The notes under the pieces are model-generated. The model did not search any database. It worked only from the letters and a program-made list of their open reading frames with translations, and was not told the origin of the DNA. Below are positions 54,070 through 64,000 of a DNA stretch of 64,000 nt, in pieces. The position numbers and the translations under genes were made by a program. Position 1 is the stretch's first letter, and the number at the start of each line of letters is the position of its first letter. Source of the DNA: Microbacterium sp. (GTDB lineage Bacteria > Actinomycetota > Actinomycetes > Actinomycetales > Microbacteriaceae); contig NZ_JAPSHY010000012.1 of assembly GCF_031179285.1 (NCBI RefSeq), positions 1-64,000 of the forward strand. The letters run 5' to 3'.

Positions 54070-55889
54070 CAGGTCGCCTTCGCCCGCAGTCCCTCGACCA
54101 GGAGCGCCGCGAGCTCCCGGGCCGCCTTGCGCGTCTCCGGCTGGAGGTTCGCGAAGACGATCGCGCCGCCGCCGGCGATCTGCACGTCGTACGGCACCCG
54201 GACGACGCCCTTCGCACGCGTGGCGAAGTGCGCTTCGAGCTCGTTGAGGCGCACCAGCGGGGCACCCGGCGTCGACTGGTTCAGGACGATGATCGCCTCG
54301 CGCGCCTGCTCGGTGTAGCCGTTCGTCTCGAGCCACGTCAGCGTCTCGGATGCGAGGCGCGCCTCGTCGACGCTGAGACCCGAGACGATCACGATCTGGT
54401 CGGCGAGGTCGAGGGTCGCCGACATGACCGAGTGCACGATGCCGGTGCCGGTGTCGGTGAGAACCAGGGAGTAGTAGTGCGCCGCGACACCGGCGACGTC
54501 GCGGTAGTCGCTGTCGCTGAACGCTTCGGCCACGCGTGGATCGGAATCCGAGGCGAGGACGTCCAGCCGCGTTGCGTCGCGGGCGACGATGGCGGAGAGG
54601 TCATGATATCCGCGCACGTCGTCATGGATGCGGACCAGGTCACGCACCGACTTGTTGTGGCTGGGCTTGACGATGCGGTCGGCCAGTGTGCCACGGTCGG
54701 GATTGGCATCGACCGCGATGACCCTGTCCTCCCTGGCATCCGCCAGCGCCATGCCGAGAAGCGCCGTGATCGTGGTCTTGCCGACACCGCCCTTGCGAGA
54801 GAGCACCGGGACGAACCGTGCACCTCCCGCGAGGGGCGCTGCGATCTTCGCCGTCAGCGCTTTGCGTTCGCGCGCACGCCGGCCGTCGCCGATGTTGATC
54901 CGCCGTCCCGAGATCGTGTACAGGAAGTGGCTCCACGCTCCCTCGGGCTCGGGCTTGGTGAGCTGGTGCGGATCGAGCAGGCGGTCGGCGGTGAGCAGAT
55001 CGGCACTCTCCCGCGATGAATCGCCGACCTGATCGAGTCGCTTCGACGTCAGCGGCATCTCCGCCCGTGCTGCGGCTCGTGCCGGCTGCGTCGAGAGCGC
55101 TTTGTCATCAGATCTGTCCACGGGGCGGACCTCCTTCTGATTCGGCAGTGGTGCCACTGTCGTCGCAGGTGTGGCGATGTCGGCCTTCGCTCGCGCGAGG
55201 AAGCGTGCCGCCGCGGCGGCGTCCTCATCCTCGACGGCGCCGTCGGCGGCGATGGTCGCCGAAGCGGATGCCCGCGACCGGTCGGCAGCGGGCGGACGCG
55301 AGGATGCCGGAGCGTCGACGGCGGGCTCGTCGGTCGCCCCGGGAGCCGGCGGTTCCGCATCCGCGGTTCTCCGCGGGGTCGCCGTCTTCGACGACTTCTT
55401 CGGTTTCGTCGGCGCGGCTGGCGCGGCTGGCGCGGTCTGTGCAGCATCGGCGACCGCCTCGGCGGCGGGGCTCGGCTGCTCGCTCGGAGCGGCCTCGGCA
55501 TCGCTGTCCGTGGGCCGCCCACCCGCCGATCCGCGCGGCGCGTCTCGTTCCGGTGCCGTGACGGATGCGCCGACCTCTGCTGGCGCGGTCACCTCGGGGC
55601 GCACGGCGGGAAGCGGCTCTACCGGGATCTCGATGATGATGTCGGCGGCGTTGATGCGGCCGATCGCCCTGGCCTCGTCGACCGGCGTCTCGTCGATGAG
55701 CGCGGTGACGATCTCGCCGTCGACGATGCCGTCGTCAGCGAGGTCGTCGTCCTCGTCCTGCGGCAGGGCGACGCTCACCTGGGCCGTTCCACCGAGGATG
55801 CCGATACCCGTCGTGTCGAGGGATGCGGCGTCGTCGAGCACCCCCAGCGAATCGTCCTCGGACGGGTCGTCGATGTTCTTCGGGCTCAC
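54069..55889 (-). CDS. MinD/ParA-like ATPase with long disordered N-terminus (EspI-like)
   Basis: A 606-aa protein. The first 330 residues are acidic and Ala/Pro-rich with no clear fold. From about 325 comes a short segment ([16 protein letters not shown]) and a basic helix like that before the ATPase domain of ESX-linked EspI proteins. The ATPase has a deviant Walker [11 protein letters not shown] (about 361-370), a VIAVDANPD switch and VLTDTGTG. The target is unknown; no ESX gene is in the window. GTG 55889 has GGAG 7 nt upstream. It is coupled to def and lies 66 nt after pyc in the same direction. Confidence 0.8.
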   Translation of the reverse strand: MSPKNIDDPSEDDSLGVLDDAASLDTTGIGILGGTAQVSVALPQDEDDDLADDGIVDGEIVTALIDETPVDEARAIGRINAADIIIEIPVEPLPAVRPEVTAPAEVGASVTAPERDAPRGSAGGRPTDSDAEAAPSEQPSPAAEAVADAAQTAPAAPAAPTKPKKSSKTATPRRTADAEPPAPGATDEPAVDAPASSRPPAADRSRASASATIAADGAVEDEDAAAAARFLARAKADIATPATTVAPLPNQKEVRPVDRSDDKALSTQPARAAARAEMPLTSKRLDQVGDSSRESADLLTADRLLDPHQLTKPEPEGAWSHFLYTISGRRINIGDGRRARERKALTAKIAAPLAGGARFVPVLSRKGGVGKTTITALLGMALADAREDRVIAVDANPDRGTLADRIVKPSHNKSVRDLVRIHDDVRGYHDLSAIVARDATRLDVLASDSDPRVAEAFSDSDYRDVAGVAAHYYSLVLTDTGTGIVHSVMSATLDLADQIVIVSGLSVDEARLASETLTWLETNGYTEQAREAIIVLNQSTPGAPLVRLNELEAHFATRAKGVVRVPYDVQIAGGGAIVFANLQPETRKAARELAALLVEGLRAKAT

Positions 55890-55955
55890 GATGTCGCTCC
55901 AAGCTTGTGAGGGCCTCGGGTACGCAGCAGGTGCGCGGTCCTCGCCCGCACAAGA

Positions 55956-59363
<3,408 letters not shown>

Positions 59364-59447
59364 GCACACCTCTGAGAGCTCGATGCGCGACGATTTCGGC
59401 GCACATGGGGCGGGGCTGAGTGTTCCCTCAGCCTAGGGGAAGGTAAC

Positions 59448-60269
59448 GTGGAGTCCGTGCACGTACTCAGCGTCAGCTCCCTCAAGGGCGGCGTCGGCAA
59501 GACGACCGTGACTCTCGGCCTGGCCTCAGCGGCCTTCGCCCGGGGCGTCCGGACACTCGTCGTCGACCTCGACCCGCAGTCCGATGTGTCCACCGGCATG
59601 GATATCCAGGTCGCCGGACGCCTCAACATCGCCGATGTCCTGGCGAACCCGAAGGAGAAGGTGGTCCGGCAGGCGATCACCTCCAGCGGCTGGGCAAAGG
59701 TGCACCCCGGAACCATCGACGTGCTGATCGGCAGCCCGTCAGCCATCAACTTCGACGGCCCGCATCCGAGCGTCCGCGATGTGTGGAAGCTCGAAGAGGC
59801 CCTCGCCGCCGTCGAGGCCGACTACGACCTCGTCCTCATCGACTGCGCCCCCTCGCTCAACGCCCTCACGCGCACCGCGTGGGCGGCGAGCGACCGCGTG
59901 ATCGTCGTCACCGAACCCGGCCTGTTCTCGGTCGCCGCAGCCGACCGCGCGCTGCGGGCGATCGAAGAGATCCGACGCGGGCTGTCCCCTCGCCTCCAGC
60001 CGCTGGGCATCGTCGTCAATCGCGTCCGCCCCCAGTCGATCGAGCACCAGTTCCGCATCAAGGAGCTGCGCGACATGTTCGGCCCGCTGGTGCTGTCGCC
60101 GCAGCTGCCCGAACGCACCTCTCTGCAGCAGGCGCAAGGCGCCGCGAAGCCGCTGCACATCTGGCCGGGAGACTCCGCGCAGGAACTCGCCGCCGACTTC
60201 GATCAGCTGCTGGACCGGATCGTGCGCACCGGTCGCATCATGGTGCCCGAGGCCGGCGCTCAGGCCTGA
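59448..60269 (+). CDS. Orphan ParA-family ATPase
   Basis: A 273-aa ParA-type ATPase. Walker A is [11 protein letters not shown] (about 12-22), the switch I-like VVDLDPQSDVSTG, Walker B VLIDCAPSLN. No parB or parS lies beside it, and the chromosomal parAB pair is normally near oriC, so this is probably an orphan like corynebacterial PldP, which affects division-site choice. GTG 59448 has AAGG upstream; a second GTG nine bases later is possible. A hairpin follows at 60286-60314. Confidence 0.87.
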   Translation: MESVHVLSVSSLKGGVGKTTVTLGLASAAFARGVRTLVVDLDPQSDVSTGMDIQVAGRLNIADVLANPKEKVVRQAITSSGWAKVHPGTIDVLIGSPSAINFDGPHPSVRDVWKLEEALAAVEADYDLVLIDCAPSLNALTRTAWAASDRVIVVTEPGLFSVAAADRALRAIEEIRRGLSPRLQPLGIVVNRVRPQSIEHQFRIKELRDMFGPLVLSPQLPERTSLQQAQGAAKPLHIWPGDSAQELAADFDQLLDRIVRTGRIMVPEAGAQA

Positions 60270-60285
60270 CCAGCGCGCACAGAAA

Positions 60286-60314
60286 AACGGCCATCCTCGT
60301 CGAGGGTGGCCGTT
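60286..60314. terminator. Bidirectional hairpin between parA-like and merR-like genes
   Basis: AACGGCCATCCTC pairs with GAGGGTGGCCGTT through a 13-bp stem with one T-G wobble and a 3-nt loop, flanked by AAAA on the left (U-tract for minus-strand transcripts). Confidence 0.75.
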
Positions 60315-60341
60315 CTCGTGAGCGGAGCTCGAGACGGAGCG

Positions 60342-60887
60342 TCAGGCGGAGCGCTTCGCCCGGCGCGCGGAGAGTTCGTCGACGGGGTCCGGTGCCGTCG
60401 GGTCGAACTCGACGAGGCTGGATTCCACCTCGCGAAGGACCTTGCCGACGGCGATGCCGAACACGCCCTGGCCGCGGCTGACGAGATCGATCACCTCGTC
60501 GTTGGAGGTGCAGAGGTAGACCGAGGCACCGTCGCTCATCAGGGTCGTACCGGCGAGATCACGGATGCCGGCGGCGCGCAGCTGATCCACTGCCGTGCGG
60601 ATCTGCTGCAGCGAGATGCCGGTGTCGAGCAGACGCTTCACGAGCTTGAGCACGAGGATGTCGCGGAACCCGTAGAGACGCTGGGATCCCGAGCCGCTGG
60701 CACCGCGGACGGTGGGAACGACGAGTTCGGTGCGGGCCCAGTAGTCCAGCTGACGATAGGTGATCCCGGCCGCGCGAGCGGCGACAGCGCCACGGTAGCC
60801 GACCTCGTCGTCCATGGCGGGAAGCCCGTCCGTGAAGAGGAGTTCGCTCACGAACCGCGGGTCGCCGGAAAGCTCATCCGCATTCAT
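60342..60887 (-). CDS. MerR family transcriptional regulator (Rv1830-like)
   Basis: A 181-aa regulator. The winged helix is near 35-105: AAGITYRQLDYWARTELVVP, SQRLYGFRDILVLKLVKRLLDTGISLQQIR. The C-terminal part has no metal-binding Cys pattern, so it is not a metal sensor. Order GarA-like, FtsR-like, this gene on the minus strand matches Rv1827-Rv1828-(Rv1829)-Rv1830 of Mycobacterium tuberculosis with the Rv1829-type gene missing. ATG 60887 has GGGAGG upstream. The target is unknown. Confidence 0.88.
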   Translation of the reverse strand: MNADELSGDPRFVSELLFTDGLPAMDDEVGYRGAVAARAAGITYRQLDYWARTELVVPTVRGASGSGSQRLYGFRDILVLKLVKRLLDTGISLQQIRTAVDQLRAAGIRDLAGTTLMSDGASVYLCTSNDEVIDLVSRGQGVFGIAVGKVLREVESSLVEFDPTAPDPVDELSARRAKRSA

Positions 60888-60986
60888 CTGGTTTCCTCCC
60901 TGGAACGGTTACCTCCACGCTAGAGCAGTGCCCCGGCAGCGGCAATGACATCCGTGCGCGAGTGAAGGTGTGTCGCAATCAGTTCG

Positions 60987-61673
60987 TTACGAAAGCACCC
61001 GGGAGAGCGCGTCCTTGACGAACAGGCCCCGCACTTCGTCGAGTTTGGCGGCCAGCTCCGGCGCCATCTCGCTCGCCTTGGCGCGGGAAGCGGCATCCGT
61101 TCGCCGCAGCAGCGCCGACATGGCCGATTCGATGAGTGCGACCTCGCGCTCGGCCCCCTGCCGGACGGCCCGCAGGTGCCGAGGTTCGATGCCGTGACGG
61201 TCGAGCGCGACGAGTCCGCGCAGCAGCGCGACGGTCGCCTCGGAATAGGTGTCGCTTGCGGTGATGATCCCGGTGCTGATCGCGTCGTTGAGCAGCTGCG
61301 GCCCGGCTCCCGCGGCCGTCAGCAGCTCATCGCGGCGGTAGCGCCGGGGCGCGGGGGCGATCGACGGCGGGGGCGCGAGCGACGTCGCGGCCGTGCCGTT
61401 CGCGTCGATCTCGTCGAGCTGCTCGCGGATGATGCTGAGAGGGAGATAGTGGTCGCGCTGCAGCACGAGTCCCAGGCGCAGCCGCTCGATGTCCGCGGCG
61501 GAGAACTTGCGATAACCGGACTCGGTGCGAGAGGGCTTCACGATGCCCTGAACCTCGAGGAAGCGCAGCTTGCTGGAGGTGAGTTCCGGGAACTCCGGAG
61601 TGAGCCGTGCGAGCACCTGACCGATGCTCAGCAGGCCCGCGGATCCAGAGCGATCGCGAGCGGGTGACGCCAT
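60987..61673 (-). CDS. ftsR: MerR family regulator, FtsR-like (Rv1828 type)
   Basis: A 228-aa regulator. The DNA-binding domain is at about 13-80: LSIGQVLARLTPEFPELTSSKLRFLEVQGIVKPSRTESGYRKFS, then ERLRLGLVLQRDHYLPLSIIREQL. This exact pattern is that of Rv1828/FtsR. The C-terminal domain (about 115-228) is helical without metal ligands. In Corynebacterium glutamicum FtsR activates ftsZ; a dyad upstream of ftsZ at 27186 is a candidate site. ATG 61673 overlaps the GarA-like stop by one base (TGATG). Confidence 0.9.
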   Translation of the reverse strand: MASPARDRSGSAGLLSIGQVLARLTPEFPELTSSKLRFLEVQGIVKPSRTESGYRKFSAADIERLRLGLVLQRDHYLPLSIIREQLDEIDANGTAATSLAPPPSIAPAPRRYRRDELLTAAGAGPQLLNDAISTGIITASDTYSEATVALLRGLVALDRHGIEPRHLRAVRQGAEREVALIESAMSALLRRTDAASRAKASEMAPELAAKLDEVRGLFVKDALSRVLS

Positions 61674-62155
61674 CAGCCGTTCGCCGCCGAGCGATCGGCG
61701 GGAGAGGCGAAGAAGTTCAGCCGGAACTTCCCGACGCGCAGTTCTGAGCCGTCGACAAGAGCGCTGCGGTCGACGCGCTCGCCGTTGACATACGTGCCGT
61801 TGAGAGAGCGCTGGTCGATGATCTCGAACGAGGACCCGCTGCGGGTGATCTCCGCGTGCCGACGTGACACGGTGACGTCATCGAAGAAGATGTCCGCCTC
61901 CGGGTGACGGCCGACCGTCGTTACATCGGTGTCGAGAAGGTAGCGTGCACCCGCCAGCGCACCGGAGCGCACCAGCAGCAGGGCGGATCCGGCAGGCAGC
62001 GCCGCGATCGCGGACTGCTCGACATCGGTGAGTTCCACGCCGAAGGGGACGAAGGACAGATCGGAATCATGCCCGAACGTCTGCGTCACATCGTGCTTCT
62101 GCTCGCCGGTGCGGTGAATGGGTTCTCCGCCCGATCGGCTCTCGCTGTCTGTCAC
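61673..62155 (-). CDS. garA: FHA-domain phospho-switch protein, GarA/OdhI-like
   Basis: A 160-aa protein. The N-terminal tail carries a Thr-containing segment, DVTQTFGHDSDL, at the place of the phosphorylated ETTSVF motif in GarA and OdhI. The FHA domain (about 58-150) has GRHPEADIFFDDVTVSRRHAEI and NGTYVNGERV. In relatives the unphosphorylated form inhibits 2-oxoglutarate dehydrogenase and glutamate enzymes, and PknB/PknG phosphorylation releases it. The motif here differs (single Thr pair, no Arg), so the kinase specificity may differ. GTG 62155 has AAGGAGG 6 nt upstream. Confidence 0.88.
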   Translation of the reverse strand: MTDSESRSGGEPIHRTGEQKHDVTQTFGHDSDLSFVPFGVELTDVEQSAIAALPAGSALLLVRSGALAGARYLLDTDVTTVGRHPEADIFFDDVTVSRRHAEITRSGSSFEIIDQRSLNGTYVNGERVDRSALVDGSELRVGKFRLNFFASPADRSAANG

Positions 62156-62244
62156 AGTGGCCCTCCTTCAGCGTCCAGACTATCCGATGCCGAGCCGCTC
62201 GCGGGAGGGTCGTGCGCACTCAGCCCGCACATACCGGCGATTCA

Positions 62245-62250
62245 TAGGCT
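62245..62250 (+). promoter_or_regulatory. -10 element of the copC-like gene (leaderless)
   Basis: TAGGCT lies 6 nt before GTG 62257. Confidence 0.5.
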
Positions 62251-62256
62251 GGTGAG

Positions 62257-62919
62257 GTGCTCACGATCGCCCGCCGCCGTTCCAACGCCGCCTTCGCCCT
62301 CGCCGTGACGCTGCTCGCGGCGTTCCTCGTGCTGTTCTCACCGCAACCCGCATCGGCTCACGACAGCCTGGTCGCGTCGGATCCTGCGGCCGACACCACC
62401 GTCGAGACGCTGCCCGCCGCACTCACCCTCACCTTCAGCGCGAAGCTCATCGACGGCGAGGGGGCGACGGAAGTGGTGGTCACCGACCCCGACGGCGCAT
62501 CCGTCACCGACGGTCCCGCCACCCTGGACGGCGCGATGGTCACTCAGCCGCTGGCCGCAACGGCGGATGCCGGCACCTATCACGTCATCTGGAAGGTGGT
62601 CTCCAGCGACGGCCACCCCACCTCGGGTGAGTTCTCCTTCACCGTCGCGACGAGCACTGCCGGTGACGCGCCGACCGGGGATCCGACGCCGACGGCAACG
62701 CCGAGCGACGAAGCCACCACCCCGGCATCCTCGAGTGAACCGACGCCTTCGTCCTCGGACGGGACTCCGGCGGATGGCGACTCCTTCATGCGCGTGCTGC
62801 CCTGGATCATCGTCCTCATCGTCGGCGTCGCCGGCGTCGGCGCCCTCGTCGCCGTGCTCGTCGCGCGCGCCCGCAGAAAGGGCCCAGGCGCCGATTCCGA
62901 CGCACCCGCAGAGGGATAG
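62257..62919 (+). CDS. CopC-domain copper-binding-type exported protein
   Basis: A 220-aa exported protein. A signal peptide (about 1-34) ends at ASA, so the mature protein starts with His, the usual first Cu(II) ligand of CopC (HDSLVASDPA). The CopC beta-barrel (about 35-130) has the second site in SSDGHPTSGEFSF (Asp and His). A Thr/Pro/Ser-rich linker leads to one C-terminal membrane helix (about 180-202). This is the CopC plus helix form without a CopD channel; no CopD gene is adjacent. GTG 62257 is preceded by a -10 hexamer rather than a ribosome-binding site. Confidence 0.88.
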   Translation: MLTIARRRSNAAFALAVTLLAAFLVLFSPQPASAHDSLVASDPAADTTVETLPAALTLTFSAKLIDGEGATEVVVTDPDGASVTDGPATLDGAMVTQPLAATADAGTYHVIWKVVSSDGHPTSGEFSFTVATSTAGDAPTGDPTPTATPSDEATTPASSSEPTPSSSDGTPADGDSFMRVLPWIIVLIVGVAGVGALVAVLVARARRKGPGADSDAPAEG

Positions 62920-62922
62920 GCT
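62917..62922 (+). promoter_or_regulatory. -10 element of lpdA, overlapping the copC-like stop codon
   Basis: TAGGCT lies 6 nt before the lpdA ATG at 62929; its first three bases are the TAG stop of the copC-like gene. Confidence 0.55.
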
Positions 62923-62928
62923 TGAGGC

Positions 62929-64000
62929 ATGCCACATTACGATGTCGTCATCCTCGGTGCCGGTCCTGGTGGATACGTCGCCGCCGTTCGCAGCGCACAG
63001 CTCGGTCTGTCCACCGCCATCATCGAGGAGAAGTACTGGGGCGGTGTATGCCTCAACGTCGGCTGCATCCCCTCCAAGGCGCTCCTGAAGAACGCGGAAC
63101 TCGCGCACACCCTCAAGCACAAGGCCGATCTCTTCGGCATCTCGGGTGAGTTCACCCTCGACTACGGCAAGGCGTTCGATCGCAGCCGCGTCGTCGCGGA
63201 CGGCCGCGTCAAGGGCATCCACTTCCTCATGAAGAAGAACAAGGTGACCGAGTACGACGGCCGCGGCACCTTCACCGGCCCCAAGGCGATCTCCGTCGCC
63301 AAATCCGACGGATCGACCGAAGAGGTCACCTTCGACAACGTCATCATCGCCACCGGGTCGACCGTCCGACTGCTCCCCGGCGTCACCCTCAGCGAGAACG
63401 TCGTCACCTACGAGGAGCAGATCCTCAGCCGCGAGCTTCCCGAGTCGATCGTCATCGTCGGGGCCGGACCCATCGGCATGGAGTTCGCCTATGTGATGAC
63501 GAACTACGGCGTGAAGGTCACGATCATCGAATTCCTCGACCGCGCCCTGCCCAACGAGGACGCGGACGTGTCGAAGGAGATCGCCAAGCAGTACAAGAAC
63601 TACGGCGTCGAGATCCTCACCTCCACGAAGGTCGAGACCGTCGTCGACAACGGCTCGTCCGTCACCGTCACCTTCACGGGCAAGGACGGTCAGCAGAGTT
63701 CGATCGAGACCGGCAAGGTGCTCATGTCGATCGGCTTCGCACCCCGCGTCGAGGGATTCGGCCTCGACAAGACCGGTGTCGAGCTCACCGAGCGGGGCGC
63801 CATCGCCATCGACGATCACATGCGCACCAACGTCGAGGGCATCTACGCGATCGGAGACGTCACCGCCAAGCTGCAGCTCGCGCACGTCGCCGAGGCCCAG
63901 GGCGTGGTGGCCGCCGAGACCATCGGCAAGGCCGAGACCATGACGCTCGGCGACTACCGGATGATGCCGCGCGCGACGTTCTGCTCGCCGCAGGTGGCAT
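62929..64000 (+). CDS. lpdA: Dihydrolipoyl dehydrogenase, 3' end outside the window
   Basis: The first 357 codons of the E3 component of 2-oxoacid dehydrogenases, a FAD disulfide oxidoreductase. Visible are the FAD-binding [14 protein letters not shown], the redox-active [14 protein letters not shown] (C41 and C46), the NAD-binding [13 protein letters not shown] and the second FAD segment [22 protein letters not shown]. The frame is open to the window edge, so the C-terminal dimerisation domain with the catalytic His is not seen. E3 works in the same 2-oxoglutarate dehydrogenase complex that GarA-like proteins control, a suggestive neighbour. Confidence 0.96.
   Translation, partial: MPHYDVVILGAGPGGYVAAVRSAQLGLSTAIIEEKYWGGVCLNVGCIPSKALLKNAELAHTLKHKADLFGISGEFTLDYGKAFDRSRVVADGRVKGIHFLMKKNKVTEYDGRGTFTGPKAISVAKSDGSTEEVTFDNVIIATGSTVRLLPGVTLSENVVTYEEQILSRELPESIVIVGAGPIGMEFAYVMTNYGVKVTIIEFLDRALPNEDADVSKEIAKQYKNYGVEILTSTKVETVVDNGSSVTVTFTGKDGQQSSIETGKVLMSIGFAPRVEGFGLDKTGVELTERGAIAIDDHMRTNVEGIYAIGDVTAKLQLAHVAEAQGVVAAETIGKAETMTLGDYRMMPRATFCSPQVA

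Overview
The window is a stretch of high-GC actinobacterial chromosome, almost certainly from Microbacteriaceae and most like Microbacterium. The evidence is a Wag31-type DivIVA, SepF and YggT next to the dcw cluster, an actinobacterial cytochrome bc1-aa3 branch (diheme QcrC, three-helix Rieske QcrA, CtaF), DUF3040 and DUF3043 proteins, a GarA-like FHA protein beside an FtsR-like MerR regulator, a Rv2175c-like protein beside a PASTA kinase, and many GTG/TTG starts. About 55 genes fill nearly all of it. I see no gap over 300 bases, no rRNA or tRNA, no CRISPR, no IS element and no prophage.

Layout. 1-2.1 kb: end of an unknown gene, a PHP-domain protein and trpD. 2.3-6.7 kb: ctaE-qcrCAB (+), facing ctaC-ctaD-ctaF (8.0-11.1 kb, -); an acetyltransferase and a rhodanese lie between. 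Together these encode most of the terminal oxidase supercomplex. 11.2-17.7 kb: an A-type Fe-S carrier, an M20 peptidase, DUF3043, pyrD, nrdR, hisD and an unrecognised membrane protein. 17.8-25 kb: dnaE, an acetyltransferase, rluD, lspA, divIVA, yggT and sepF. 25.3-39.9 kb: a complete dcw cluster on the minus strand (mraZ-rsmH-ftsL-ftsI-murF-mraY-murD-ftsW-murG-murC-ftsQ-ftsZ-yggS).

40-45.5 kb is a cell-envelope regulation block: DUF3040, a polyprenyl diphosphate synthase, a Rv2175c-like DNA-binding protein, a LysM/lysozyme-fold exported protein and a PknL/PknB-type PASTA kinase. 45.6-55.9 kb: a sortase-anchored phytase-esterase-like protein, a DUF559 gene bracketed by two copies of a long hairpin, class II DAHP synthase, an acyltransferase diverging from a long-chain acyl-CoA ligase, peptide deformylase and an EspI-like MinD ATPase. 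56-64 kb: pyruvate carboxylase, an orphan ParA, two MerR regulators, the GarA-like FHA protein, a CopC-like protein and the start of lpdA.

How it fits together. The window joins wall-precursor synthesis and septation (dcw) to their likely regulators: MraZ with its GTGGRG boxes, an FtsR-like regulator, a PASTA kinase, a Rv2175c-like DNA-binding protein and a GarA-like phospho-switch. Two features deserve most attention. A -10-like hexamer lies exactly 6-7 nt before the start codon of at least twelve genes, suggesting widespread leaderless transcription. A set of helically phased AAGT repeats lies between the Rv2175c-like gene and the LysM gene. All gene functions are inferred from reading the sequence; no database search was run.
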